Below are positions 1 through 6,213 of a stretch of DNA of 10,119 nucleotides, piece by piece. The position numbers and the translations under genes are program-made. The notes beneath the pieces are model-generated. The model had not been told where the DNA came from. It made no database searches and was given only the letters and a program-made list of their open reading frames with translations. This stretch comes from an uncultured Oscillospiraceae bacterium (GTDB taxonomy: Bacteria; Bacillota; Clostridia; Oscillospirales; Oscillospiraceae): contig CAAEDD010000159.1 of NCBI GenBank assembly GCA_900754515.1, forward strand, positions 1 to 10,119, in the 5' to 3' direction. Numbering within the stretch: position 1 is the stretch's first letter; every line of letters begins with the position of its first letter.

Positions 1-20
1 AGAGCTCGGAAGCTCTTTTG
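1..20. terminator. Candidate terminator cut by the window edge
   Basis: AGAGCT, a 4-base loop CGGA, and AGCTCT form a 6-bp stem followed on the plus strand by TTTT. The stem starts at base 1, so its full length and any T-tract on the minus strand cannot be seen. It could end a plus-strand gene to the left, or act in both directions downstream of livK. Confidence 0.35.
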
Positions 21-29
21 ACAAGCTGC

Positions 30-59
30 GCCGTACTGCCGGTTTCCCGGCAGTACGGC
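30..59 (-). other. Strong hairpin downstream of livK with GAAA tetraloop
   Basis: GCCGTACTGCCGG (30-42) pairs perfectly with CCGGCAGTACGGC (47-59). In the minus-strand transcript the 13-bp stem is capped by GAAA, a GNRA tetraloop. No T-run follows it on either strand, so it is a poor intrinsic terminator. A 3'-end stabilising or processing hairpin behind the abundant binding-protein message fits better, since permease genes often follow livK in such operons. Whether they do here lies outside the window. Confidence 0.5.
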
Positions 60-99
60 AAAAGGAAAATTGTAATGAAGACTTGATTATTGAGCCTTA

Positions 100-1320
100 T
101 TACTGAGCGGAGACGTAGACGCCATTCTCGATGACCACGGCAACGGGCATCTTGCTCACTTCGCCGGCAGCGGACCAGGTCATGTCGGTACCGGTGAGGC
201 CGCTGAAGCTCATGGAGGTGAACTGCTCAACCATAGCGTTGCAGATCTCCTCGGCACTCATGTCGGGAGTGCAGCCTGCATTCTCCATGGCCTGCTTGAT
301 AGCGTAGACGCAGTCATAGCCGTCGGCGGCAAACTGGTTGGGGGTCTCGCCGTAACGCTCGTTGTACTCAGCAACGAAGTTCTTGGTCAGCTCATCCTGA
401 GCATCGGCGGAGAAGGGGGTCAGAACCATGACGCCCTCGGCCAGGGAAGTGTCAAAGCCTTCCAGAGTCAGGATGCCGTCCATGCCGTCCACACCGAAGA
501 AGGTGGGAGCATAGCCCATGGCGTTGGCCTGAGCCAGGATGACGGAGGCGGGCTGGTAGTAGATGGGCAGGAACACAACGTCTGCACCGGCGGCCTGGGC
601 GGCGGTCAGCTGTACGGAGAAGTCGGTGGCAGTGTCCTTAGTGAAGGTGCCTTCATAAACAACTTCCAGGTTCTGGTTTGCGGCTTCGGCAACGAAGGTG
701 TCACGGATGCCCTGGGAATAGGCATCGTCGTTGCGGTAGATGACGGCTACCTTGGAATCAGCCATGTTGGCGCCCATGTAGACGGCAGCGCCGCTGCCCT
801 GGTTGGGGTCGGTGAAGCAGAGCTGGAACATGTTGTCCTTACCGGCGGTGACGTCGGGGGAGGAGGCGGAGGGAGTCAGAGCGAAGACCCGCTCCTCATA
901 GACCTTGGCGGAGACGGAAATGGCAGAGCCGGTGGTAACAGGGCCTACCAGGACCTGCATGCCCCAGTCCATCAGATTGTTGTAAGCGTTGACAGCGGTC
1001 TCGCCGTCGGCCACGTCGTCCTCAAACTTGTACTCGATGGTGTAGCCGTTGATGCCGCCGGCGGCGTTGATCTCGTCAACGGCAATCTGGGCGCCGTTCA
1101 TGACGGCCATTCCGTAGATGGCGTTGTCACCGGTGATGGGTCCGATACCGCCGATGTAGAAGCTGCCGCCTTCAGAGGCAGTTTCAGTTGCGGTTTCGGC
1201 CTCGGCTTCGGTTTCAGCGGGGGCTTCGGTGGGGTCGGCAGTCTCAGTAGTGCTGCCGCAGCCGGCCATCAGGCACATTACCATGGCCATGACCATTACG
1301 AGAGAAATAACTTTTTTCAT
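100..1320 (-). CDS. livK: Branched-chain amino acid ABC transporter substrate-binding lipoprotein (LivK-like)
   Basis: Extracellular solute-binding lipoprotein of the periplasmic-binding-protein type 1 / Peripla_BP_6 family, which delivers an amino acid (typically Leu/Ile/Val) to a LivHMGF-type ABC importer. In the 406-residue product, residues 1-21 are a lipoprotein signal: MKK, a Met/Val-rich hydrophobic core and lipobox LMAGC with Cys21 as the lipid-modified residue. Residues about 22-50 form a Thr/Glu/Ala-rich acidic linker, as in many Firmicutes lipoproteins. The binding domain opens with IGGIGPITGDNAIYG and MNGAQIAVDEINAAGG, both typical of LivK. I chose the ATG at 1320 because AAGGAG lies at proper spacing; the longer frame begins at a TTG at 1335 that overlaps this site. 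The intrinsic terminator at 1350-1387 lies only about 30 bases upstream, leaving little room for a private promoter, so expression probably depends on readthrough from 1688-1716. Related receptors bind amides or urea, so the ligand is inferred from family and from the leader ORF. Confidence 0.9.
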   Translation of the reverse strand: MKKVISLVMVMAMVMCLMAGCGSTTETADPTEAPAETEAEAETATETASEGGSFYIGGIGPITGDNAIYGMAVMNGAQIAVDEINAAGGINGYTIEYKFEDDVADGETAVNAYNNLMDWGMQVLVGPVTTGSAISVSAKVYEERVFALTPSASSPDVTAGKDNMFQLCFTDPNQGSGAAVYMGANMADSKVAVIYRNDDAYSQGIRDTFVAEAANQNLEVVYEGTFTKDTATDFSVQLTAAQAAGADVVFLPIYYQPASVILAQANAMGYAPTFFGVDGMDGILTLEGFDTSLAEGVMVLTPFSADAQDELTKNFVAEYNERYGETPNQFAADGYDCVYAIKQAMENAGCTPDMSAEEICNAMVEQFTSMSFSGLTGTDMTWSAAGEVSKMPVAVVIENGVYVSAQ

Positions 1321-1349
1321 TTTGTTCTCCTTCAATCAGATATTTATAC

Positions 1350-1387
1350 AAAAAATCGGCCCCGACCTTTTTGGTCGGAGCCGATTT
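1350..1387 (-). terminator. Intrinsic terminator between leader ORF and livK (candidate attenuator)
   Basis: On the minus strand a stem of 8 bp (1380-1387 with 1353-1360) and 6 bp (1373-1378 with 1362-1367), separated by one mismatch, is closed by a 5-base loop and followed by six T. It begins about 20 bases after the stop of the Ile/Leu/Val-rich ORF and ends 30 bases before livK. The GATTTG that follows the ORF stop (1404-1409 on the plus strand reads CAAATC) can pair with the first six bases of the terminator arm (1383-1388), a possible competing fold. Confidence 0.85.
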
Positions 1388-1407
1388 GAAGTATACAAAC
1401 AATCAAA

Positions 1408-1656
1408 TCACAGCGCCGTTTGCCAAGCCGGTCGTGAAGAAATGCTGCCGCAAAGTATTATTATTACGCTAAGCAGACGTATAATTATAAGGTTCAGAGC
1501 AGCAAAAATGGACACTGCCAGAGCAGTGTCCATGGTAAGCAGCAGAGCGGTATTGGCCTTTTCATACTGTGCGCAGGAAGAGAACGCAGAAGCAGACTCA
1601 TTGGCATTAGCCCTTGAGCCACAGGTATTGAAGCGATTGTTAAAACGTTCAAACAT
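1408..1656 (-). CDS. Candidate Ile/Leu/Val-rich leader ORF upstream of livK
   Basis: An 82-residue ORF with a very good ribosome binding site (GGAAAGGAG, 10 bases before the ATG at 1656), directly behind a consensus promoter. Residues 1-40 are polar and look like no family I know. From about residue 42 it reads MDTALAVSIFAAL, then LNLIIIRLLSVIIILC, with about 16 of 28 residues being Ile, Leu or Val. The Ile triplets are ATA-ATT-ATA and ATA-ATA-ATA, whereas livK uses mainly ATC where I read it. Leader peptides of ilv and leu operons have this kind of branched-chain run followed by a terminator, and here the terminator and then a branched-chain amino acid receptor gene follow. I infer an attenuation leader. 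At 82 residues it is longer than classical leaders. The alternative is a small one-helix membrane protein, since the same stretch would also make a transmembrane segment. The internal ATG at 1533 has no Shine-Dalgarno sequence. Confidence 0.5.
   Translation of the reverse strand: MFERFNNRFNTCGSRANANESASAFSSCAQYEKANTALLLTMDTALAVSIFAALNLIIIRLLSVIIILCGSISSRPAWQTAL
1508..1533 (-). other. Perfect 11-bp hairpin inside the leader ORF
   Basis: ATGGACACTGC (1508-1518) and GCAGTGTCCAT (1523-1533) are perfect reverse complements around a 4-base loop. On the minus strand the stem is followed by TTTT, so it resembles a short intrinsic terminator or a pause hairpin. It lies about 15 codons before the main Ile/Leu/Val codon run, where a pause signal would sit in an attenuator. 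Confidence 0.6.
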
Positions 1657-1687
1657 GTCTTGCGTCTCCTTTCCTGAAGTTGCTTGC

Positions 1688-1716
1688 ACTTTAGCACCGG
1701 AATTCGAAACTGTCAA
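1688..1716 (-). promoter_or_regulatory. Sigma-A-type promoter for the leader ORF and livK
   Basis: On the minus strand TTGACA (1716-1711) is separated by 17 bases from TAAAGT (1693-1688). The -35 is perfect and the -10 matches four of six positions. Transcription would start near 1681, about 25 bases before the leader ORF. No other good promoter was seen between here and livK. Confidence 0.8.
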
Positions 1717-1768
1717 GACGGGTAAAACTTTTTCCCTGTTTTTGACTATATTTACTGATTAGCAGTTT

Positions 1769-1796
1769 AAAACTTTGTCTAAAGCTACAAAGTTTT
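1769..1796. repeat. 10-bp inverted repeat in the divergent intergenic region
   Basis: AAAACTTTGT (1769-1778) and ACAAAGTTTT (1787-1796) are perfect inverted repeats with an 8-base spacer. They lie about 50 bases upstream of the livK-leader -35 and 110 bases upstream of the ATPase-gene -35 region. No T-tract follows closely on either strand, so a DNA-binding dyad (operator or activator site) is more likely than a terminator. The rest of the 403-base gap from 1657 to 2059 holds the two divergent promoters and the ATPase-gene leader; I see no further gene in it. Confidence 0.55.
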
Positions 1797-1906
1797 ATGA
1801 ATTATTCTTTTTGAACCGGAACACAGAGCATTTTTTTTAGTCAAAGCAAGGAACAGAATTTGGGGATCAAGGGGCGCAGGATGTGTATGAATAACAGCTT
1901 TAGTCC

Positions 1907-1935
1907 TTTTGCTTTCCCGGAATCCGGCTTATAAT
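1907..1935 (+). promoter_or_regulatory. Candidate promoter of the ABC transporter genes
   Basis: A perfect TATAAT lies at 1930-1935. The matching -35 region is poor: TTTTGC at 17-base spacing, or TTGCTT at 15. A strong -10 with a weak -35 suggests dependence on an activator, plausibly the response regulator encoded downstream; that link is inference. Transcription would start near 1942, giving a leader of about 118 bases. Confidence 0.55.
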
Positions 1936-1989
1936 ATTGGCTAAACCCTGCTGTCTGTCAGGTCTTTCAAAACCGTCACATTTGGGAAA

Positions 1990-2036
1990 GCACCAGGAAA
2001 GAAGCCGGTGCTATATTCCATATCGTCGAAAGACGA
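1990..2036 (+). other. Two small hairpins in the 5' leader of the ATPase gene
   Basis: GCACC near 1990 can pair with GGTGC near 2007-2011, and TCGTC (2023-2027) pairs with GACGA (2032-2036) around a GAAA tetraloop. The second hairpin ends about 14 bases before the ribosome binding site GGAGGAG, so it leaves that site open. I recognise no riboswitch. A role in message stability is possible. Confidence 0.35.
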
Positions 2037-2059
2037 AAATGTCCTATGGAGGAGATAAG

Positions 2060-2728
2060 ATGACTATTCTGGAAACCAGAGATTTGAAGAAGTATTACGG
2101 CTCCGGTGAGACCCAGGTGCGGGCCCTGGACGGCGTTGACCTGAAGGTGGAGAGCGGAGAATTTGTGGCCATAGTGGGCACCTCCGGCTCCGGCAAATCC
2201 ACACTGCTGCACATGCTGGGAGGGCTGGACAGGCCCAGCTCCGGCTCGGTTATGGTAAACGGCAAGGAGATATTTACCCTGAAGGACGAGGAGCTCACCA
2301 TTTTTCGCCGCCGGAAGATAGGCTTTGTTTTCCAGTCCTACAATCTGGTGCCGGTTCTCAGCGTATATGAGAACATTGTATTGCCGGTGGAGCTGGACGG
2401 GAGAAAGCCGGACAGGGACTATATTCACGAGGTGATACACACCCTGGGACTGGAGAAAAAGCTGAATAACCTGCCCAACCAGCTCTCCGGCGGCCAGCAG
2501 CAGAGAGTGGCCATAGCCCGGGCCATGGCGGCAAAGCCTGCCATACTCCTGGCCGACGAGCCCACGGGAAACCTGGACTCCAAGACAAGCCAGGATGTGC
2601 TCTCCCTTATGAAAGTCACCGGACAGAAATTCTCTCAGACCATGGTGATGATAACCCACAACGAGGAGATCGCCCAGACCGCCCACCGCATCGTCCGCAT
2701 TGAGGACGGGCGTATAGTCCGGCAGTGA
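2060..2728 (+). CDS. ABC transporter ATPase, MacB/LolD/BceA-like
   Basis: ATPase that powers an FtsX-type permease on the cytoplasmic side. The 222-residue product has Walker A GTSGSGKST (40-48), the Q-loop glutamine in FQSYNL (Q92), signature LSGGQQQR (142-149), Walker B ILLADEPTG (162-170), the D-loop NLDS and switch His200 in MITHNE. The phrases GLDRPSSG and LADEPTGNLDS are typical of the LolD/MacB/BceA branch, whose members drive lipoprotein release, peptide efflux or antibiotic-peptide detoxification by mechanotransmission rather than classical import. I chose the ATG at 2060 because GGAGGAG precedes it by six bases and the protein then starts at the normal point (MTILETRDLKK); the frame is open for 41 more codons upstream but covers the promoter. 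The permease gene follows after 12 bases. Confidence 0.93.
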   Translation: MTILETRDLKKYYGSGETQVRALDGVDLKVESGEFVAIVGTSGSGKSTLLHMLGGLDRPSSGSVMVNGKEIFTLKDEELTIFRRRKIGFVFQSYNLVPVLSVYENIVLPVELDGRKPDRDYIHEVIHTLGLEKKLNNLPNQLSGGQQQRVAIARAMAAKPAILLADEPTGNLDSKTSQDVLSLMKVTGQKFSQTMVMITHNEEIAQTAHRIVRIEDGRIVRQ

Positions 2729-2740
2729 GGGGGCGGGAAA

Positions 2741-5416
2741 ATGAAAGTTGCCAACGGAAAATGCATAAGGCGCCTGAGCTTCAAGGCCCTGGGGGCCGGC
2801 CGAAGCCGAAACATCGTGGCGGTGCTGGCCATCGCCCTGACCGCCCTGCTCTTTACCTCCCTTTTCACCATAGCCCTGTCCATAAACGAGGGCATACAGC
2901 AGGCAGGCTTCCGCCAGGCCGGGGGCTATGCCCACGGAAGCTTCAAGTATCTCAGTGAAGATCAGTTCAATGAGCTGAAGGACGACCCACTTATACAGGA
3001 GTGGGGCCTGCGCCGCTTTTTGGGCATGCCCGAAGATGTACCCTTCAACAAGGCCCATGTGGAGCTGGGCTATTCCGATGCAAACAATGCCCACTGGATG
3101 TACTGCGACCCGGTGGAGGGGCGGCTGCCTCGGGAAGGCACCGACGAGGCGGCCACAGACACCCGTGTTCTGGCGCTGTTGGGAGTGGAACCCCGGCTGG
3201 GGGAGAAGTTCACCATCAGCTTCACTGTGGACGGCAAGGAGACCACCCAGAGCTTTACCCTCTGCGGCTGGTGGGAGTATGACGAGGCTGTTACGGCCAG
3301 CCATGTCCTGCTGCCTGAAAGCCGGGTAGACACCGTGCTTGATGAGCTGGATGTGACTCCACCGGGCCGGGACGGTATGACCGGCACCTGGAACATGGAC
3401 GTGATGCTGAAAAGCGGCTCCCGCTCCATTGCCGACGACCTGGCCCGTATACTTAAAAATCACGGCTACCAGAACGAGAGCCTCAGTGCCGGGAACAACT
3501 ATATTGCAACCGGGGTGAACTGGGCCTACACCGGGGCAAAGCTGTCCGAGAATCTGGACCCGGTGACGGCGCTGATAGTCCTGATTATCCTGGCCGTGAT
3601 ACTCCTAACCGGCTACCTCATCATCTACAACGTGTTCCAGATATCCGTGGCCGGAGATATACGGTTTTACGGACTACTAAAAACCATAGGAACCACCCCA
3701 AGGCAGCTGAAGCGCATCATTCGCATCCAGGCTCTGAGCCTGTCGGCGGCAGGCATACCCCTGGGGCTGCTGCTGGGCTGGGCAGTGGGAAGCCTGCTTG
3801 TGCCGGTGATAGTTTCCCAGCTCAGCGCTGTGGTCACCGTGGTGTCCGTAAGCCCATGGATATTCGTTTTTTCCGCAGCCTTTGCCCTGGTGACTGTGCT
3901 CATATCCTGCCGCCGCCCCGGGCGCATGGCGGCCCGGGTGTCCCCGGTGGAGGCGGTGAGATACACCGAGGGCAGCGTATCCCTTAAGGCGCACCGCAGC
4001 CGCAAGGGCGTTTCACTTTTCTCCATGGCCTGGGCCAATCTAGGCCGCAGCCGGGGCAAGACCTTTATCACGGTGCTGAGCCTTTCTCTGGCGGTGCTGC
4101 TGCTGACCATGACGGTAACTCTCACCGGCAGCTTCGACATGGACAAGTATGTCTCCTATTTCACCGCCAGCGATTTCATAATCGGCAATGCGGGCCAGTT
4201 CCAGACCGGCGGAGAACGTTTCAACCCGGACATGGCCCTGCCGGAGGAGGCCGTAAGCGCCATACAGGCCCAAGGCGGAATAGAGGATGGAGGGCTCATC
4301 TATGGCCGCACTTCCGCCGTTGAAGAATTTGTCACCGAGGAATACTACCGGGATATGCACGGCCGCTGGAACACGCCGGAGCAGCTGGACTCCATGATAG
4401 CTTTCATGGAGAGAAACGAGGACGGCCTGCTCTGCGACACCGCCCAGCTCTACGGCATGGAGGACTTTGCCTTAGGCTATCTGCAGGTGCTGGAGGGGGA
4501 TCTGAGCAAGCTGAAGAATACCGACGGGAACTACATTGCGGTGGTATACTCCGATGATGACTACGGCAACATCGAGCCGGACAGTCACTGGGCAAAGCTG
4601 GGGGACAAGATAACTCTGCGCTATGTGGAGGAGTTTGAGTATTACAACGGCAGGACCGGGGAGGTCTACGGCTCCTGGGACAAGGTGCCAGCCAGCGTGG
4701 CCCAGGGGGATGATCCTATCGGCTATCGGGCGGTGAAGTACCGGGATGTGGAATACACTGTGGCGGCCCTGGTGGTGGTGCCCAACGCTCTCAGCTACGG
4801 CTACTACGGCAGCGACGAATTTGTCATGGGGGCGGAGACTTTCATCCGGGACACCGGCACGGACTGCGTGATGTACTATGCCTTTGACACTGTGGACGAT
4901 GAGGCCAACGCCGCCATGGAGAGCTTCCTTGAAGACTTTACGGAGAACACCATGCCGGAGCTTGACTACGAGAGCAAGAGCGGCTATGCCGCCGAGTTTG
5001 AGAGCACCAGGAACACCTTCAACCTGCTGGGGGGCAGCCTCAGCTTTATCGTGGGTCTGGTGGGTGTGCTGAACTTTATAAATGCAATATTCACCGGTAT
5101 AGCTGCCCGCCGCCGGGAGCTGGCTGTGCTCCAGGCTATAGGTATGACCGGCAGGCAGCTCAAGACCATGCTGGCTGTGGAGGGGCTGCTGTACACCCTA
5201 GGCTCGGCAGGGCTGAGCCTGACCCTCACCCTTGTAACGGCCCCGCTCATGTCCCGATCCCTGGAAAAGCTGATGTGGTTTTTGAGCTACCGTTTCCAGC
5301 TATGGCCCATATTTGCCATTTTGCCTGTCTTTGTTCTGTTGGGTGTGGTAATACCTGTGCTCAGCTATCGCAGCTACTGCCGCTACTCCACCGTGGAGCG
5401 GCTGAGACAGGAATAA
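2741..5416 (+). CDS. ABC transporter permease with two FtsX-like halves and two large extracytoplasmic domains
   Basis: Membrane partner of the ATPase just upstream. The 891-residue protein shows eight likely helices: TM1 about 24-46; TM2 to TM4 about 275-297, 331-355 and 372-389; TM5 about 439-463; TM6 to TM8 about 762-785, 810-833 and 855-876. Each half is therefore one helix, a large outside domain (about 225 residues in the first half, 295 in the second) and three helices. The cytoplasmic phrases LLKTIGTTPRQLKRI and VLQAIGMTGRQLKTM are the conserved FtsX-type motif that couples to the ATPase. The second outside domain is rich in acidic and Tyr residues. The start at 2741 follows GAGGGGG at good spacing. 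BceB-type permeases usually have ten helices and one outside domain, so this is a different subtype. Coupling to the two-component pair downstream suggests peptide or antibiotic sensing and resistance, but the substrate cannot be read from sequence. Confidence 0.9.
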   Translation: MKVANGKCIRRLSFKALGAGRSRNIVAVLAIALTALLFTSLFTIALSINEGIQQAGFRQAGGYAHGSFKYLSEDQFNELKDDPLIQEWGLRRFLGMPEDVPFNKAHVELGYSDANNAHWMYCDPVEGRLPREGTDEAATDTRVLALLGVEPRLGEKFTISFTVDGKETTQSFTLCGWWEYDEAVTASHVLLPESRVDTVLDELDVTPPGRDGMTGTWNMDVMLKSGSRSIADDLARILKNHGYQNESLSAGNNYIATGVNWAYTGAKLSENLDPVTALIVLIILAVILLTGYLIIYNVFQISVAGDIRFYGLLKTIGTTPRQLKRIIRIQALSLSAAGIPLGLLLGWAVGSLLVPVIVSQLSAVVTVVSVSPWIFVFSAAFALVTVLISCRRPGRMAARVSPVEAVRYTEGSVSLKAHRSRKGVSLFSMAWANLGRSRGKTFITVLSLSLAVLLLTMTVTLTGSFDMDKYVSYFTASDFIIGNAGQFQTGGERFNPDMALPEEAVSAIQAQGGIEDGGLIYGRTSAVEEFVTEEYYRDMHGRWNTPEQLDSMIAFMERNEDGLLCDTAQLYGMEDFALGYLQVLEGDLSKLKNTDGNYIAVVYSDDDYGNIEPDSHWAKLGDKITLRYVEEFEYYNGRTGEVYGSWDKVPASVAQGDDPIGYRAVKYRDVEYTVAALVVVPNALSYGYYGSDEFVMGAETFIRDTGTDCVMYYAFDTVDDEANAAMESFLEDFTENTMPELDYESKSGYAAEFESTRNTFNLLGGSLSFIVGLVGVLNFINAIFTGIAARRRELAVLQAIGMTGRQLKTMLAVEGLLYTLGSAGLSLTLTLVTAPLMSRSLEKLMWFLSYRFQLWPIFAILPVFVLLGVVIPVLSYRSYCRYSTVERLRQE

Positions 5417-5424
5417 AAAGAAAG

Positions 5425-5456
5425 CCGCCCCATGGGGTGATAAACCCATGGGGCGG
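5425..5456. other. Perfect 12-bp hairpin after the permease gene
   Basis: CCGCCCCATGGG (5425-5436) and CCCATGGGGCGG (5445-5456) pair perfectly around an 8-base loop, starting 8 bases after the permease stop. No T-run follows on the plus strand. The T-rich tail (CTTTCTTTTTATT) lies on the minus strand, although no minus-strand gene is seen here. It may still end or protect the transporter message, and it separates the transporter pair from the regulator promoter. Confidence 0.6.
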
Positions 5457-5469
5457 ATACGGGCCTCTA

Positions 5470-5498
5470 TGGAAATGTTTTGAATGCTGAGATATAAT
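5470..5498 (+). promoter_or_regulatory. Promoter for the response regulator and kinase genes
   Basis: TGGAAA (5470-5475, four of six matches to TTGACA), a 17-base spacer and a perfect TATAAT (5493-5498). Transcription would start near 5505, about 13 bases before GGAGAGGTG, the ribosome binding site. The regulator pair can thus be made independently of the transporter genes. Confidence 0.7.
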
Positions 5499-5532
5499 AG
5501 AAATAGATAAGCCCGGTGGAGAGGTGAAATAT

Positions 5533-6213
5533 ATGGAGAGGATTTTCCTGCTGGAGGACGATGAGGCTCTGGGCCGGGGCATTGCCATGGCTCTGGAGGG
5601 GCCTGAAAGGAAGGTCACCAGAGCTTTGAGTATGGCGGAGGCGGAAAAAATATTGGCGGCTGAGAGCTTTCGGCTGATGATACTTGATGTCAATCTGCCT
5701 GACGGCAGCGGCCTGGAGCTGCTGCGACGTATCCGCCGGAGCAGCGCCGTGCCGGTGATACTCCTCACCGCCAACGATATGGAGCTGGATGAGGTCACAG
5801 GCCTGGAGGCCGGAGCCGACGACTATATAACCAAGCCCTTTTCCCTGGCGGTGCTGAGAGCCAGAGTGGCTGCCCAGCTGCGCCGTGGGGATCAGAAGCA
5901 GCCTGAGGCTGTGGAACTGGGGCCCTTCCGCTTCGATTTTCAGACAATGGACTTTCGCCGGGAGGGCAGGGCGGTGGAGCTTTCAAAGACGGAGCAGCGG
6001 CTGCTGCGGGTACTGGTGGAAAACCGGGGCCGCACTCTGCCACGATCTCTGCTTGTAGACCGGGTGTGGACAGACGGTGCGGAATATGTGGATGAAAATG
6101 CCTTGTCCGTCACCGTGAAGCGCCTGCGGGGAAAACTGGAGAAAGACCCGGCAAATCCGGAGTATATAAAGACGGTGTACGGCATCGGCTACACCTGGGC
6201 GGTGAAGCCATGA
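5533..6213 (+). CDS. OmpR/PhoB-family response regulator
   Basis: Cytoplasmic transcription factor activated by phosphorylation. The 226-residue product has a receiver domain (about 1-115) with acidic pocket E8-D9-D10, phospho-acceptor Asp52 in ILDVNLPDG, switch Thr79 in LLTAND and Lys101 in YITKPF, and a winged-helix DNA-binding domain (about 130-224) ending in the typical TVYGIGYTW. I chose the ATG at 5533, six bases after GAGGTG; an in-frame GTG at 5524 lies within that ribosome binding site. The kinase gene overlaps its stop codon (ATGA), so the two are translationally coupled. The likely targets are the promoter of the adjacent ATPase and permease genes (weak -35) and possibly its own promoter; this is inference from context. 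Confidence 0.93.
   Translation: MERIFLLEDDEALGRGIAMALEGPERKVTRALSMAEAEKILAAESFRLMILDVNLPDGSGLELLRRIRRSSAVPVILLTANDMELDEVTGLEAGADDYITKPFSLAVLRARVAAQLRRGDQKQPEAVELGPFRFDFQTMDFRREGRAVELSKTEQRLLRVLVENRGRTLPRSLLVDRVWTDGAEYVDENALSVTVKRLRGKLEKDPANPEYIKTVYGIGYTWAVKP

Noticed and set aside
1336..1720. T-box riboswitch upstream of livK
   Set aside because: The conserved T-box sequence (AGGGTGG followed by ACCGCG) is absent on the minus strand, and no specifier-loop architecture was seen.
1229..1762. Plus-strand open frame of 177 codons across the livK start
   Set aside because: It runs antisense to the livK signal peptide, terminator and leader ORF, with no family resemblance.
1883..1939. Tiny plus-strand ORF (about 19 codons) before the ATPase gene
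   Set aside because: It overlaps the -10 region of the ATPase promoter, so the main transcript would not include it, and it has no residue run suggesting a leader peptide.
1976..3463. Minus-strand open frame of 495 codons opposite the ATPase and permease genes
   Set aside because: It lies antisense to two clear genes, has Gly/His/Gln-rich composition with no recognisable domain, and has no ribosome binding site context. It is a by-product of GC-rich codons.
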